Assembly (NCBI RefSeq): GCF_007752535.1
Contig: NZ_CP036426.1
Coordinates: forward strand, 7,192,001 to 7,256,000
DNA: 64,000 bases
From: Tautonia plasticadhaerens
GTDB lineage: Bacteria; Planctomycetota; Planctomycetia; Isosphaerales; Isosphaeraceae
Reading direction: 5' to 3'
Every line of letters begins with the position of its first letter. The stretch's first letter is position 1. Positions 32,861 through 42,346 of the stretch are shown in pieces. The position numbers and the translations under genes were made by a program. A model generated the notes under the pieces. It saw only the letters and a program-made list of their open reading frames with translations. It was not told where the DNA came from and made no database searches.

Positions 32861-35230
32861 ATGCAATGGGTTCGATCTCGGGCAGGGACGGCGGGCATCC
32901 TGGGCCTCGGCCTCTGCGTGATGCTTGGCGCCGCCCCGGCCACCTCGACGTACCACCAGGTCGTCCAACGGATCGACGAGGCGAAGCAGGCCCTCACCGA
33001 GGGCGGCTCGGGGGCCGAGAAGGCCGGGGACTGGGGCACTTTCTTCGATGCCGTGATCGGGGAGCTGGAGGCCCAGGCCACGGCCGAGACGGCGGCCGAC
33101 CGGCTGGCGCACCTCGAACGGCTCGGCCGGATGCGGGACGCCCTGGCCACAAAGTCCTGGGGCCCCTCCGACCGGACCCGGGCCGCCCTGGCCGACTGGC
33201 TGGAGCCGAGGCTCGGCGTCGCCCGGGCGCTCCGGGACCTGGAATCGGCCGTGGCCGAGCTGCCGGGTAGACTCGCGGGGGATGCCGACGAGGCGGAGAC
33301 GCAGGCCGGAGAAGGGCCGGGAGCCGACGAGCCCCCCGACCGGTTGGACGAGGACTCCGAGCCCGCCGACGAGGAGGTCGAGGCTTCCGACCCGACCGTC
33401 GACGATCGGGCCGCCCCGGAGGGTTCCCATGCCGCCCCCGTCGACCGCGATTCGGCCCTGAAGCAGAAGTGGGCGACCTACGTCGACCGGCTCAACCAGG
33501 CCGTCCGGGACTACGAGGGGGCCGAGTCGGTCGCCGACCGGCTCAACGCCTCCCGGAAACTTCGGGGGGGCCTGGCGTCGCTCCGGCAGACCCAGGCGTC
33601 CTACCCGTGGGCCCCGGCCCAGGCGCTCTCGGCCGAGCTGGACCGGCTGCTCGACCGGCCCAACGTCCAGGTGGTGGCCGACGCCGGGGTCCTCTCGCCG
33701 TTCCTGAACCAGTACGTGGTCAACCCCGAGGTCATCTACTTCAAGGGGCAGACCTCCTACGTGCAGCCGGGGCCCAAGACCGGCTTCGGCCTGATGGACA
33801 GCGCCGACGGCATCGCCTTCTACAACAGCCAGTGGAGCTACAGCACCACGCCGGTCAATAACTTCCAGCAGCAGGTGGCCCAGGATCCCCAGGGGAGGCA
33901 GGCCACCAACATGTACTACTTCGGCGCCACCATCTACAACACCAACCACGTGACCGCCACGGCGGTGCTCACCCCCGACGGGCTGTTCGTCTACCCGCAG
34001 AACGCCCCGAACGTGAGCGCGGCCTTCGGCGCCTCGCCCAAGGCGGGGTTCGGCCCGGGCCTGACCCGGGCCGTGGCCGGGCTGATCGGCTACGACCGGC
34101 AGCGGATCCTCTCGGAGTTGCAGCAGCAGGCCCTGCCCCAGATCCGGGCCGAGACGGCCCAGGGGACCCAGGAGCTGGCCGCGATCAAGTCGGCCGAGCA
34201 GGCGGGGCAGATCAACTCCCAAATCCGGCAGTTCCTGGTGGGCAACCGGACGCTCCGGTTCCAGGACTTCGCCATGACGGAGCTGGCCTTCGCCTCGAAC
34301 CCGACGGCCGCCTACATCAACGGCGTGCTCCAGTGGGCCGCCGACGGCGGCCCCCAGGTCGGCGCCGACTTCCCCCAGCCCCCCGAGTTCGCACGGCCCG
34401 ACTCCGGCCTGACGCTGGACGTCCACCTGAACTCGGTCCTGACCAACCTCGCCGCCGGGTACTTCCGGTCGGACCAGGCCAGCGAGGTCGAGAACCTGCT
34501 GGTGAAGATCGTCCCCCCCGAGGGGGAGGCGCCCCCGGGCGAGGGCCTGGAGGTCGTCCAGAACGCCTCGTATGAGGATCTGCTCAAGGCGATCGAGGAC
34601 GTCCGTTCGCAGTCCGACAGCCCCGAGGCGGTCGCCCTCCGGGTCAGCAAGCCGGGGGAGCCTCCCGCGTTCGCGGTCGACTCGGAGGGGAACCTCGTGG
34701 TGTTCGTCCGGGATCTGACGATCGAGGTCCCCGCGCCCGAGGACTTCGGCAACCGGGGCCTGTTCGGCTTCGCCTCCAGCCCGAGGGTGCTCCGGTTCAT
34801 CATCGAGGAGGCCGAGATCACCCTGGCGGCCGACTTCGAGCCCCAGGACGGCGGCCGGACGGTCAAGGTCGTCGGCCAGGTCGAGAGCGTCACCTACGGC
34901 GGGGCCGGGACCACGGTGGTGGCCGTCGGCGACACCGAGGACGACACCACGACCCTCAACCTGCTGAACCGCTCGGGCGCCCTCGGGGTGCTGGCCGGGA
35001 AGCTCCAGGGGCAGGATGTGGACACCTCCGTGCCGACCGACCAGCTCCAGGGGTTCCTGATCTCCTCGATCTCCGACCTGGATCCGACCGGCTGGATGCG
35101 GGTGGTACTCCAGCGCGACCCGACCCAGCCGGTGCCCTCCCCCGCCGGCCTGACCACGGCGACCACCCCGGCCGCGCCGGCCCCCGCCGCCCAGCCGGCC
35201 CTGGTGCCCACCGGGTACGCGGCCCAGTGA
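32861..35230 (+). CDS. Large secreted protein of unknown function
   Basis: A 789-residue protein with a signal peptide (RAGTAGILGLGLCVMLGAAPA) and an AAGGAAGG ribosome site. An acidic low-complexity linker lies at about residues 140–200. The rest looks folded: two helical segments (LKQKWATYVDRLNQAVRDYEGAESVADRLNASRKL and AQALSAELDRLLDRP), then strand-rich parts (VYPQNAPNVSAAFG, NSVLTNLAAGYFRSDQ), and a C-terminal region with FLISSISDLDPTGWMRVVLQRD. I do not recognise a domain. The upstream intergenic region is shared with the divergent CRTAC1 gene, so both may respond to the same signal. Confidence 0.8.
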   Translation: MQWVRSRAGTAGILGLGLCVMLGAAPATSTYHQVVQRIDEAKQALTEGGSGAEKAGDWGTFFDAVIGELEAQATAETAADRLAHLERLGRMRDALATKSWGPSDRTRAALADWLEPRLGVARALRDLESAVAELPGRLAGDADEAETQAGEGPGADEPPDRLDEDSEPADEEVEASDPTVDDRAAPEGSHAAPVDRDSALKQKWATYVDRLNQAVRDYEGAESVADRLNASRKLRGGLASLRQTQASYPWAPAQALSAELDRLLDRPNVQVVADAGVLSPFLNQYVVNPEVIYFKGQTSYVQPGPKTGFGLMDSADGIAFYNSQWSYSTTPVNNFQQQVAQDPQGRQATNMYYFGATIYNTNHVTATAVLTPDGLFVYPQNAPNVSAAFGASPKAGFGPGLTRAVAGLIGYDRQRILSELQQQALPQIRAETAQGTQELAAIKSAEQAGQINSQIRQFLVGNRTLRFQDFAMTELAFASNPTAAYINGVLQWAADGGPQVGADFPQPPEFARPDSGLTLDVHLNSVLTNLAAGYFRSDQASEVENLLVKIVPPEGEAPPGEGLEVVQNASYEDLLKAIEDVRSQSDSPEAVALRVSKPGEPPAFAVDSEGNLVVFVRDLTIEVPAPEDFGNRGLFGFASSPRVLRFIIEEAEITLAADFEPQDGGRTVKVVGQVESVTYGGAGTTVVAVGDTEDDTTTLNLLNRSGALGVLAGKLQGQDVDTSVPTDQLQGFLISSISDLDPTGWMRVVLQRDPTQPVPSPAGLTTATTPAAPAPAAQPALVPTGYAAQ

Positions 35231-35312
35231 CGTCGACGACCGCGTCGGCCCCGGGGCGAGCTGTCGCCCCGGGGCTCGACGCCCATCGTCCTGATCGGCG
35301 GATCACACCCGG

Positions 35313-36692
35313 TCAGCCCCCGGCCGACCAGGAGATCGCCGAGGCCCCTTTCGGCAGGTCGAAGCAGGCCGTCACGCCGTCGTCCGACCGACACCAGGTC
35401 CCCGGCTCCAGCCGGAGCCGATCCCGGACCTCTCGCAGGGGCTCGGGCCCTCCCGAGCCCCGATCGACCGCCGGGGCGCCCTCCCTCGGCCCGTCGACGG
35501 CGACGGTGAACGCCGGGCAGGCATACGGCGCCAGGAACGAGACGCGATCGGCCGAGGCGCCGATCGAGGTCAGCTCCCGGGCGGCCCAGTAGCGGGCGAT
35601 CTCGCTGTTCTTCATCCAGAGGAGGTTGTCATAGCCGGCTTCCAGGCGGGCGACCACCTCCTTGAAGATCGAGAAGCCCAGCTCCTCGCCGTTGTAGTAG
35701 ATGCCCGGCCAGTGGCAGACGAGGATGGCCGGCTCCTCCCGGGCGATGACCTCGGGCAGGCGGCCGCCCTGGAGATCCTCGGTGATGAACTGGTCGACCG
35801 AGCCGGGGGTCAGGCCGTCCCAGCCGCCGAACCAGTCCCCGGTGCAGCCGATGATCGAGACGACGCACCGGGGGTCGTCGCCGTCGAGGCCCGAGGCGTA
35901 CTCGACCCGGGGGGCGACGCTGCGGTCGTCGGTGTAGAGGTGGCGGAAGTAGTGGGGGATCTCGGCGCCGAAGACGTCACGGACCGATTCCAAAGTCGCC
36001 CGGGACAGCTCCGGCAGGGCCCGGGTGCCGAAGCCGCCGGGGGTGGTGACCCCCTCGCAGGGCAGCCCGGCGTTCTTGAGCAGGCGGAGGGCGTAGCCGA
36101 GGTAGTCGGCCAGCTCGTCGACGGACCGGCCGGCGCTCCAGCCCCAGTTCTCCATGTAGTCCTCGGTCCGCTCGGCATGGGGGCGGCCGGTCTTGGTGTT
36201 GATGACCCAGGTATGGGTGATCATCTCGGGGTGGATGTCCCAGTCGGGCAGCATCAGCGTCCGGACCAGGTCCAGGCTCTCGCGCAGCTCCCGGCGGGAC
36301 CAGCCGGGCATCTCGCGGTCGACCCAGCCGACGCAGGCCGGGAAGGGGACGATGCTGTACTTGCCCTTCACCCCGTGGTCGTGGCACCACTCGCCGAAGG
36401 ACCGGACGAAGGAATCGGGGATCTCCCTCGGGAGTTCCCGCCAGGGCTGGGGGTAGTCGTCGGGGAAGACCTCGGCGAACTGCGGGATGCAGAAGTGGGC
36501 GAGGTTCACCAGGCAGGTCGAGTCGTCGATGATGAAGCTCAAGGGGACCCGGGCCCTGGGGTTGAGCACCCGGACGCCCTCGGGCCGGTCGGGCCGGTGG
36601 CCCGGCTCCTGGGCCCTCAGCAAGGACGGGGAGAGCCCCGAGGCGGCGGCGAGGCCGACGCCGGAGCGGAGGAACTGGCGGCGGGAGGTCAT
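35313..36692 (-). CDS. Tat-exported polysaccharide deacetylase-like protein
   Basis: A 459-residue protein with a twin-arginine signal (TSRRQFLRSGVGLAAASGLS). After it comes a domain reminiscent of NodB-type deacetylases: VPLSFIIDDSTCLVNL (with the Asp-Asp pair of motif 1), GVKGKYSIVPFPACVGW, EMITHTWVINTKTG, and EEPAILVCHWPGIYYNG near the end. The His-x3-His zinc motif is not clearly present, so activity is uncertain. The C-terminal 90 residues form an extra strand-rich part. Substrate not assignable. It is a monocistronic gene convergent with the large secreted protein. Confidence 0.65.
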   Translation of the reverse strand: MTSRRQFLRSGVGLAAASGLSPSLLRAQEPGHRPDRPEGVRVLNPRARVPLSFIIDDSTCLVNLAHFCIPQFAEVFPDDYPQPWRELPREIPDSFVRSFGEWCHDHGVKGKYSIVPFPACVGWVDREMPGWSRRELRESLDLVRTLMLPDWDIHPEMITHTWVINTKTGRPHAERTEDYMENWGWSAGRSVDELADYLGYALRLLKNAGLPCEGVTTPGGFGTRALPELSRATLESVRDVFGAEIPHYFRHLYTDDRSVAPRVEYASGLDGDDPRCVVSIIGCTGDWFGGWDGLTPGSVDQFITEDLQGGRLPEVIAREEPAILVCHWPGIYYNGEELGFSIFKEVVARLEAGYDNLLWMKNSEIARYWAARELTSIGASADRVSFLAPYACPAFTVAVDGPREGAPAVDRGSGGPEPLREVRDRLRLEPGTWCRSDDGVTACFDLPKGASAISWSAGG

Positions 36693-36758
36693 CTTCGTCT
36701 TCCCTCGGGGTGGGATGGGGCCATCGCGGGGGAGGCGGGGCGATCGGATCCGCCCCGA

Positions 36759-37784
36759 TCAGGATCCCCCATCCTCGGCCGACCCGACGCGGAGGCTCCG
36801 GACGTCGCTCCGCTCGCCGATCCGGCGGAGCGTCCCCTCGAAGACCGAGACCTCGCCGAGGTGCTTGACGCGGGCCTTCCAGCGGGTCGGCACGGCCCGG
36901 CCGCCGAAGCCGCTCGGGGGGCCGTAGTAGAGGACGTACCAATGGTACACGCCCGAGGGCCCCTGTCCCTTCACCTTTTCCCCCTCGGGGGCGTCGGGGT
37001 CGAGCCAGTAGACGTTCTCCGGCCCGAGGCCGTCGGTGTCGTCGACGTCCAGCTCCCCCCCGTTGTCCCCCTGGCGCTCGGCCCAGTAGATGTGGGAGCC
37101 GCCGGGCTCGATCACGTGCAGGTCGATGTCGGCGGCGGTGTCCCAGATGAGCGTGAACTGCGGGTCGCCGACCTTGACCTCGACCCCCCGGATCGTCTCC
37201 AGGCCCTCGCCGAACCGGGCGACCCCGAAGTCCCCCCCGCCGACCCCCGGCCGCCCGCCCCCCGGCCCGGGGCGGACGGCGTCGGCGAGGATCCGCTCGG
37301 CGGTCAGCTCCATGCCGGGGTCGACGCCCGACAGCAGCGGGTCGGCGCCCAGGGCGGCCGGGTCCAGCTCCAGGGGCTCGACGAGTTCCTCGTCGAAGCC
37401 GCCGAGCCGCTCCAGGCCCTCCTCCTCGCCGAAGGCCGAGCCGAGCGAGGTGTCGAAGGCGACCCGCTCCTTCTCCTTCGGCAGCAGGACGACGATCAGG
37501 ATCAGCAGCAGCACGATCAGGCCGTGGGTGACGACCGAGCCGGTCCAGCCGACGAGCAGGTTCTCCAGCAACGGCCTCCGCTCGGCTTCCTCCTCCGGCG
37601 TGTCGAGGATCGTCATCCGACGCTTCAGGCGGACCAGCGGCGAGGCGGCCCGGGGGGGCCGCTTCCGGCGAGTCGGCCCCGCGTCGACCGAGAGGCCGAG
37701 CGCCGCCGCGCCGTCCCCCTCCGGGGGGCCCGACGGGAGGGGGGAGGGGGCGGGTTCGGCGTCTCGGGGGTGCTCCGGGTTCAT
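36759..37784 (-). CDS. Membrane-anchored protein with DUF2135-like extracytoplasmic domain
   Basis: A 341-residue protein. A disordered Pro/Arg-rich cytoplasmic N-terminus is followed by one membrane segment (about residues 81–101; GSVVTHGLIVLLLILIVVLL), an acidic linker, and a beta-rich domain: QFTLIWDTAADIDLHVIEPGGSHIYWAERQGDNGGELDVDDTDGLGPENVYW. The W…D.DLHV..P.G..I.......GG.LD.D...G.GPE.. pattern is that of the YfaP/DUF2135 family, which is often joined to von Willebrand A domains. Function unknown. The ATG at 37784 follows a GGAGG site; the longer ORF upstream is low-complexity. Confidence 0.8.
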   Translation of the reverse strand: MNPEHPRDAEPAPSPLPSGPPEGDGAAALGLSVDAGPTRRKRPPRAASPLVRLKRRMTILDTPEEEAERRPLLENLLVGWTGSVVTHGLIVLLLILIVVLLPKEKERVAFDTSLGSAFGEEEGLERLGGFDEELVEPLELDPAALGADPLLSGVDPGMELTAERILADAVRPGPGGGRPGVGGGDFGVARFGEGLETIRGVEVKVGDPQFTLIWDTAADIDLHVIEPGGSHIYWAERQGDNGGELDVDDTDGLGPENVYWLDPDAPEGEKVKGQGPSGVYHWYVLYYGPPSGFGGRAVPTRWKARVKHLGEVSVFEGTLRRIGERSDVRSLRVGSAEDGGS

Positions 37785-38223
37785 CCGGTGCCTCCGTTCG
37801 GGCCGGGACGTCGGGGCGGCGATCGGCCGGGAGACGGGCGATCGGCGACGGCGGTCTATCTTATCACGACTCGGCAACCGCCGGCCCGGCGAGTCGGGGC
37901 GATCCCCCTCGGGCCGCGATCGGGGCCTCCCCGGCACGCGCCCGAGTGCCTTTGAAAACCGCCGCGAGTCGATCATCGGGCGGGTTGCGGTTGACCAATC
38001 CCGGGAAAACGTGTCTGTATCCCGCCTCAAGGGGGCCGCATCGGGATCGGCGGATGGTCGATCGCCCCCCGACCGAGGACGGCGTCCTCGGGGGCGGCCC
38101 CTCGTCCGCAAGGAGGCGGCGAGGGTCCCGAACGGCTCGGCCGACGACCGGGCCGCCGCCGGGCTCGTCGGTCGGAGGCCGCGTCCCGCCCGCTCGGGCC
38201 GGTCGTCGCAGGAGGACCCGTCG
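37785..38223. other. Divergent intergenic region without a recognisable gene
   Basis: 439 bases between two divergent genes. The only A+T-richer spots are around 37858–37870 (CTATCTTATCACG) and 37950–38020. I see no clear -35/-10 pair, no RNA gene and no strong hairpin. Promoters for both flanking genes should lie here. Confidence 0.5.
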
Positions 38224-40095
38224 ATGATGGATCGTGGTCAGGACGACCGGTTCGGGGGCCCGGTGGGGCCGTCCCCCGCGCCCGGCCGCGGGGTCGCCCG
38301 GGCCTGGGTGAGTCGGCTCCGGGAGCCCGACTTCCGGGCGGTGCTGCTGGTCTGGGCGTTCTGCTGCCTCGGACAGGCGATGCTGATCCGGAGCCACGGC
38401 AGCTCGCTCCCCTGGTGCGACGAATGGTGCCTGGTGGCGCCGGCGGCCGGGGTGGAGCCGCTCTCGATCTCGTGGCTGCTGACCCCGGCCAACGAGCACC
38501 GGGCCCCGCTGACCCGGCTGGCGATGTACGTCCTCGGGGAGGTCGGCTCCCTGGACATGCAGGTGATGCACTATGTCGGGCTCGGATCGATGGCCGTCGG
38601 GGCCCTGGCGCTGGTCGCGACCGCGAGGGACCTGAGGGGGAAGTCGTCCCTGGGTGACGCCTTCTTCCCCCTGGTGATCCTCAACCCCTGGCATTTCGAG
38701 ACGGTCGTCATCTACGGGTACGCCTATGCCATCGCGACGGGCCTGCTCTGCGTCGCCATCCGAGGGGCCGCGACCCAGCGGCCCCTGGGGTCGACCCGGA
38801 GCCTCCTGGCCTACCTGGGGCTGACCCTGGCGGTCTGCCTCTCGGCCGGGCCGGCCGGGAACTTCTGGGCGGTCGGCCTCTGCGGGGTGGTCGTCGCGGG
38901 GATGGCCCGCCGGGCCTCGACCGCCTGGAAGGCCACCGGGCTGATCGGCTCGACGGTCGTCGCGGCCACGGCCGGGGCCATGATCCTCGGCATCCCGGAA
39001 TGCCCCTGGCACGACTCCTTCCGGAGCGAGTCGGTCGCCGAGGCCGCCACGGTGGCGCTGAAGGCCTCGCTCGGCTGGCTCGGGAGGCCGCCGTTGCAGG
39101 CCCTCTGGCCCTGGGCCTCGGCGGCGATCCTCGTGCCGATCGCGCTGATCGGCGTCGGGCTCGGCCGGGACCTGGTGCGGATCGCCTCGGGGAAGGCCAA
39201 GTTCGACGACCCGGGCCGGTGGGGGCTCGCCGCGTTCCTCGGCTCGACCCTGCTGGTCTCCTGCGCCATCGGCTACGGCCGGGGGCGGGTGCCGTCGTAC
39301 TGGGATTCCCGATACATGGCCCTGACCCAGCCGATCGGGATCGCCGCCTACCTCCTGATGGTCCGGATGAGGATCGCCCCGGCCGTGCCCCAGGCGATGG
39401 CGATCCTGGCGGCCGTCTGCGTCGGCTGGTCCTGGCCCGAGACGATCCAGACCACGAGGGGGTACCACGAGCGTAGGCTCGAGGCCGAGCGGGTCCTGAG
39501 GGAGGGGACCATGCCGATCAGCGTCGCCGCGGAGGAATTCACCGAGACCCTCGGGATCCCCCGATCGTACTCGTATCAGATGGTCGGGCGGTTCCTGCTG
39601 ATGCGGGAGCACGACCTGTCGATCTACCGGGGCCGGGCCCGGTCGTTCCACGGCATCCCGATCCCCCAGCCCCTGGCCTGGGAGGCGGAGTCCCTGGTGC
39701 CGGCCGGCGGCCCCCTCCGGGTGGACGAGGACCCCGTCGCCGTGGGAGGGGCCGCCGCGCTGGCCGAGGGGCCGGGGACGGCGAACCTGGAGCTGGAGGT
39801 CCCCGACGCCGGCTCGTATCGGCTCTGCATCCGGCTCCGATCCGAGGGGGATGCCCGCAAGATCGCCCTGAGCATGGACGGGGCCCCGCCGGTCGAGCTG
39901 CCCATCGAGGCCGGGGCGGGGTTCCTGCCCGTCGTGGTCGAGACGCCCTTCGCGCTGGACCCGGGTCGCCACACCCTGGCGATCGAATGCCCGGCGGCCG
40001 GGTTGCGCCTCGACTTCATCGAGCTGGTCCCCCAGCCCGAGCCGATGGAGCCCGGGGCGTTCGCCGCGCGACTCCGCGCACGCCAACTCCGATGA
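38224..40095 (+). CDS. Polytopic membrane protein (GT-C-like) with C-terminal carbohydrate-binding-like domain
   Basis: A 623-residue protein with about ten to eleven membrane segments (residues about 30–430). The first loop holds CDEWCLVAPAAG and WLLTPANEHRAPLTRLAMY, an acidic pair followed by the NEHR motif that I associate with a family of GT-C-like membrane glycosyltransferase homologues. The last 110 residues (LELEVPDAGSYRLCIRLRSEGDARKIALSMDG … LDPGRHTLAIEC … LRLDFIELVP) look like a CBM6/35-type beta-sandwich, which binds sugars. The ATG at 38224 sits behind AGGAGGA. Function as a glycosyl transferase is an inference. Confidence 0.7.
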   Translation: MMDRGQDDRFGGPVGPSPAPGRGVARAWVSRLREPDFRAVLLVWAFCCLGQAMLIRSHGSSLPWCDEWCLVAPAAGVEPLSISWLLTPANEHRAPLTRLAMYVLGEVGSLDMQVMHYVGLGSMAVGALALVATARDLRGKSSLGDAFFPLVILNPWHFETVVIYGYAYAIATGLLCVAIRGAATQRPLGSTRSLLAYLGLTLAVCLSAGPAGNFWAVGLCGVVVAGMARRASTAWKATGLIGSTVVAATAGAMILGIPECPWHDSFRSESVAEAATVALKASLGWLGRPPLQALWPWASAAILVPIALIGVGLGRDLVRIASGKAKFDDPGRWGLAAFLGSTLLVSCAIGYGRGRVPSYWDSRYMALTQPIGIAAYLLMVRMRIAPAVPQAMAILAAVCVGWSWPETIQTTRGYHERRLEAERVLREGTMPISVAAEEFTETLGIPRSYSYQMVGRFLLMREHDLSIYRGRARSFHGIPIPQPLAWEAESLVPAGGPLRVDEDPVAVGGAAALAEGPGTANLELEVPDAGSYRLCIRLRSEGDARKIALSMDGAPPVELPIEAGAGFLPVVVETPFALDPGRHTLAIECPAAGLRLDFIELVPQPEPMEPGAFAARLRARQLR

Positions 40096-40408
40096 CGAGG
40101 CGGCCCTGATCGACTCCCCGGGCCGGGGGTGATGCCCTCCCTTTCCCCCCGCCCGGGGCCGATCCGCCCCCCGGGTCGTTGCCAGGGGGCCCGGACTCCG
40201 GATACAACGGAACGAGGGGCGTCGGCGGTCGTCGTCGCCTCGGCCCCGGGGCGCCTGGCGGTCGTGACCGGGCCGGCGTGGACTCCGATCGGGCGGGGAG
40301 CCGTGCCGGGGACGGTGACGGGCTCCCCCGCCGCGACGCGGTGCCCGCCCGTCCCCCGGTCCCCGGCCCGATTCGCCCCCCCGAGCTTCGCCCAGAGGCG
40401 GTCAGTTG
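40096..40408. other. Intergenic region before larB
   Basis: 313 bases, G+C-rich throughout. Nothing recognisable was seen: no RNA gene, no clear promoter, no hairpin with a T-run. An AGAGG site close to the larB start is the only signal. Confidence 0.5.
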
Positions 40409-41278
40409 ATGGACGCATACGACCTGAAGACGCTCCTCGACGCGGTGAAATCGGGCGCGATCAGTCCCGAGGAGGCCGAGCACAAGATCCGATGGCCGGA
40501 GCCGTTCGAGAAGGTCGGGGAGTACGCCACCGTCGACCACCACCGCCGGCTCCGCTGCGGCTTCCCCGAGGTGATCTTCGGCCTGAACAAGACGGCCGAG
40601 CACGTCGAGGGGATTCTCCACGCCATGAAGCGCCAGGGGGAGGGCTGCCTCGTCACCCGGGTCGCCCCCGACGCCGCCGACCGCCTGAAGCGGGCCTTCC
40701 CCGAGGGGGAGCACAACCCCATCGGCCGGACCTTCCGGATCCGCCGGGAGGGGCCCGAGCCGCCGAAGCTCGGCGTGGTCCGGATCGTCACCGGGGGGAC
40801 CAGCGACCTGCCCGTCGCCGAGGAGGCGAGGGTCACGGCCGAGGCCTGGGACTGCGACGTGGCGCTGGTGGCCGACGTCGGGGTCGCCGGCATCCACCGC
40901 CTGCTCGGCCGGCTCGACGAGTTGCAGGGGGCCGACGTGCTGATCGCCGTCGCCGGCATGGAGGCGGCGCTGCCGAGCGTCCTGGGAGGCCTGACCGACT
41001 GCCCGATCATCGGCGTGCCGACGAGCGTCGGCTACGGCGCCCACTTCGGCGGGCTCGCCGCGCTGCTGGGGATGCTCAACAGCTGCTCGTCGAACGTGGT
41101 GGTGGTGAACATCGATTCCGGGTTCAACGGCGGTCACGTCGCCGCCCTGATCGCCCGGAGGGCCGCGATGGCCCGGCTGGGACGGACCCCCCAGGAGGGG
41201 ATCGCCCCGGATGGAGCGTCCAAGGGAGACGGGGCCTCGGCCCGTCCGCAGCGGCACGGCCTCGGGGACCTGTCATGA
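40409..41278 (+). CDS. larB: Nickel-pincer cofactor biosynthesis protein LarB
   Basis: A 289-residue LarB. The N-terminal part (LKTLLDAVKSGAISPEEAEHKI … PEVIFGLNKTAEHVEGILHAM) and the PurE-like C-terminal core (LGVVRIVTGGTSDLPVAEEARVTAEAWD, GVAGIHRLLGRLDELQGADVLIAVAGMEAALPSVLGGL, VIGVPTSVGYGAHFGGLAALLGMLNSC) are both present. LarB carboxylates and hydrolyses nicotinic acid adenine dinucleotide, the first step to the nickel-pincer cofactor of lactate racemase and related enzymes. The GTG/ATG choice is settled by MDAYDL at 40409. Its stop overlaps the ATG of the next gene, a NAD(P)HX dehydratase. LarC and LarE are not in the window. Confidence 0.92.
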   Translation: MDAYDLKTLLDAVKSGAISPEEAEHKIRWPEPFEKVGEYATVDHHRRLRCGFPEVIFGLNKTAEHVEGILHAMKRQGEGCLVTRVAPDAADRLKRAFPEGEHNPIGRTFRIRREGPEPPKLGVVRIVTGGTSDLPVAEEARVTAEAWDCDVALVADVGVAGIHRLLGRLDELQGADVLIAVAGMEAALPSVLGGLTDCPIIGVPTSVGYGAHFGGLAALLGMLNSCSSNVVVVNIDSGFNGGHVAALIARRAAMARLGRTPQEGIAPDGASKGDGASARPQRHGLGDLS

Positions 41279-42153
41279 GCATCGAGCGGTTCGAGACGAT
41301 CCCCGGCCTGGAGAAGCGCCCGGCCGACTCCCACAAGGGGATGTACGGCCACGTCCTGGTGCTGGCCGGGGGCCGGGGGATGGCCGGGGCGGCGGGCCTG
41401 GTGGGGGCCTCGGCGTTGCGGTCCGGGGCGGGGTTGGTGCGGGTCGCCTGCCCGGGCGAGGTGGCCCCCGTGGTCGCCACCTTCGAGCCGAGCTACATGA
41501 CCTATCCCCTGCCCCAGGATGGCGACGGCCTGATCGACTATCCGGCCTCGGCCCCGACGCTCGACCGGCTGATCGGCCCGGCCGACGTGCTCGCCGTCGG
41601 GCCGGGTCTGGGGCAGTCCCGGGGCCTCTCGGCGATGGTCCGGTGGCTGGTCGAGGGGATCTCGACCCCGGCGGTGCTCGACGCCGACGCCCTGAACGCC
41701 CTGGCCGCGACCCCCGAGATCCTCCGCTCCTCGAGGCGGCCGATCGTCATCACCCCGCACCCCGGGGAGTTCTCCCGGCTGACCGGCGACCCGGTCGCCG
41801 AGATCCAGGCCGACCGGGAGGCGAAGGCGGCCGCCTTCGCCGGGCGGTCGGAGCACCTGACGGTCGTGCTCAAGGGCCGGGGGACGATCGTGACCGACGG
41901 CCGCCGGCTGTTCGTGAACAACACCGGCAACCCCGGCATGGCGACGGGGGGGGCGGGGGACGTGCTCACCGGGGTGATCGCCGCGCTGATCGGCCAGGGC
42001 CTGCCGGCGTTCGAGGCCGCCGTGCTCGGCGTGCACGCCCACGGCCTGGCCGGGGACATCGCCCGGCAGCACAGCGGGGAGGTCGGCCTGATCGCCGGCG
42101 ACGTCGTCGACGGCCTGGCCGACGCCTTCGAGGCCCTCGGCTCGCTCGGCTGA
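41275..42153 (+). CDS. nnrD: ADP/ATP-dependent NAD(P)H-hydrate dehydratase
   Basis: A 292-residue protein of the YjeF C-terminal/ribokinase-like fold. It has KGMYGHVLVLAGGRGMAGAAGLVGASALRSGAGLV, VLAVGPGLGQ, AVLDADALNAL, PIVITPHPGEFSRLTG and NNTGNPGMATGGAGDVLTGVIAALIGQG, the ATP/substrate motifs. The enzyme restores NAD(P)H from its hydrated, dead-end form. It is the stand-alone form without the epimerase domain (NnrE). The 4 nt overlap with larB links it to nicotinamide-nucleotide metabolism; the reason for pairing with the nickel-pincer pathway is unclear. Confidence 0.92.
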   Translation: MSIERFETIPGLEKRPADSHKGMYGHVLVLAGGRGMAGAAGLVGASALRSGAGLVRVACPGEVAPVVATFEPSYMTYPLPQDGDGLIDYPASAPTLDRLIGPADVLAVGPGLGQSRGLSAMVRWLVEGISTPAVLDADALNALAATPEILRSSRRPIVITPHPGEFSRLTGDPVAEIQADREAKAAAFAGRSEHLTVVLKGRGTIVTDGRRLFVNNTGNPGMATGGAGDVLTGVIAALIGQGLPAFEAAVLGVHAHGLAGDIARQHSGEVGLIAGDVVDGLADAFEALGSLG

Positions 42154-42346
42154 GCCCTCCCGGCCCGGGAGGGCCCCTCCCCTCCCCGGGTCGGCATGCT
42201 TGACCTGTACCGCCTGGCCCCCGGTCGTATACTTGTCGATGAAGCCGGGAGGGCTGGACGGGGCGCGGCCCGGGCGCCGATGAAGGATGAGTCCCTCGCC
42301 GATCCGCGTGCCTTCGCCGTCCGAACCCAGTTTCGAGGAGGTCGGG

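Noticed and set aside
25664-33270. Very long plus-strand frames of 1229 and 1367 codons opposite the C1, nitrilase and CRTAC1 genes
   Set aside because: They are antisense shadows with Val/Gly/Asp/Arg-rich composition; the minus-strand genes have clear domains throughout.
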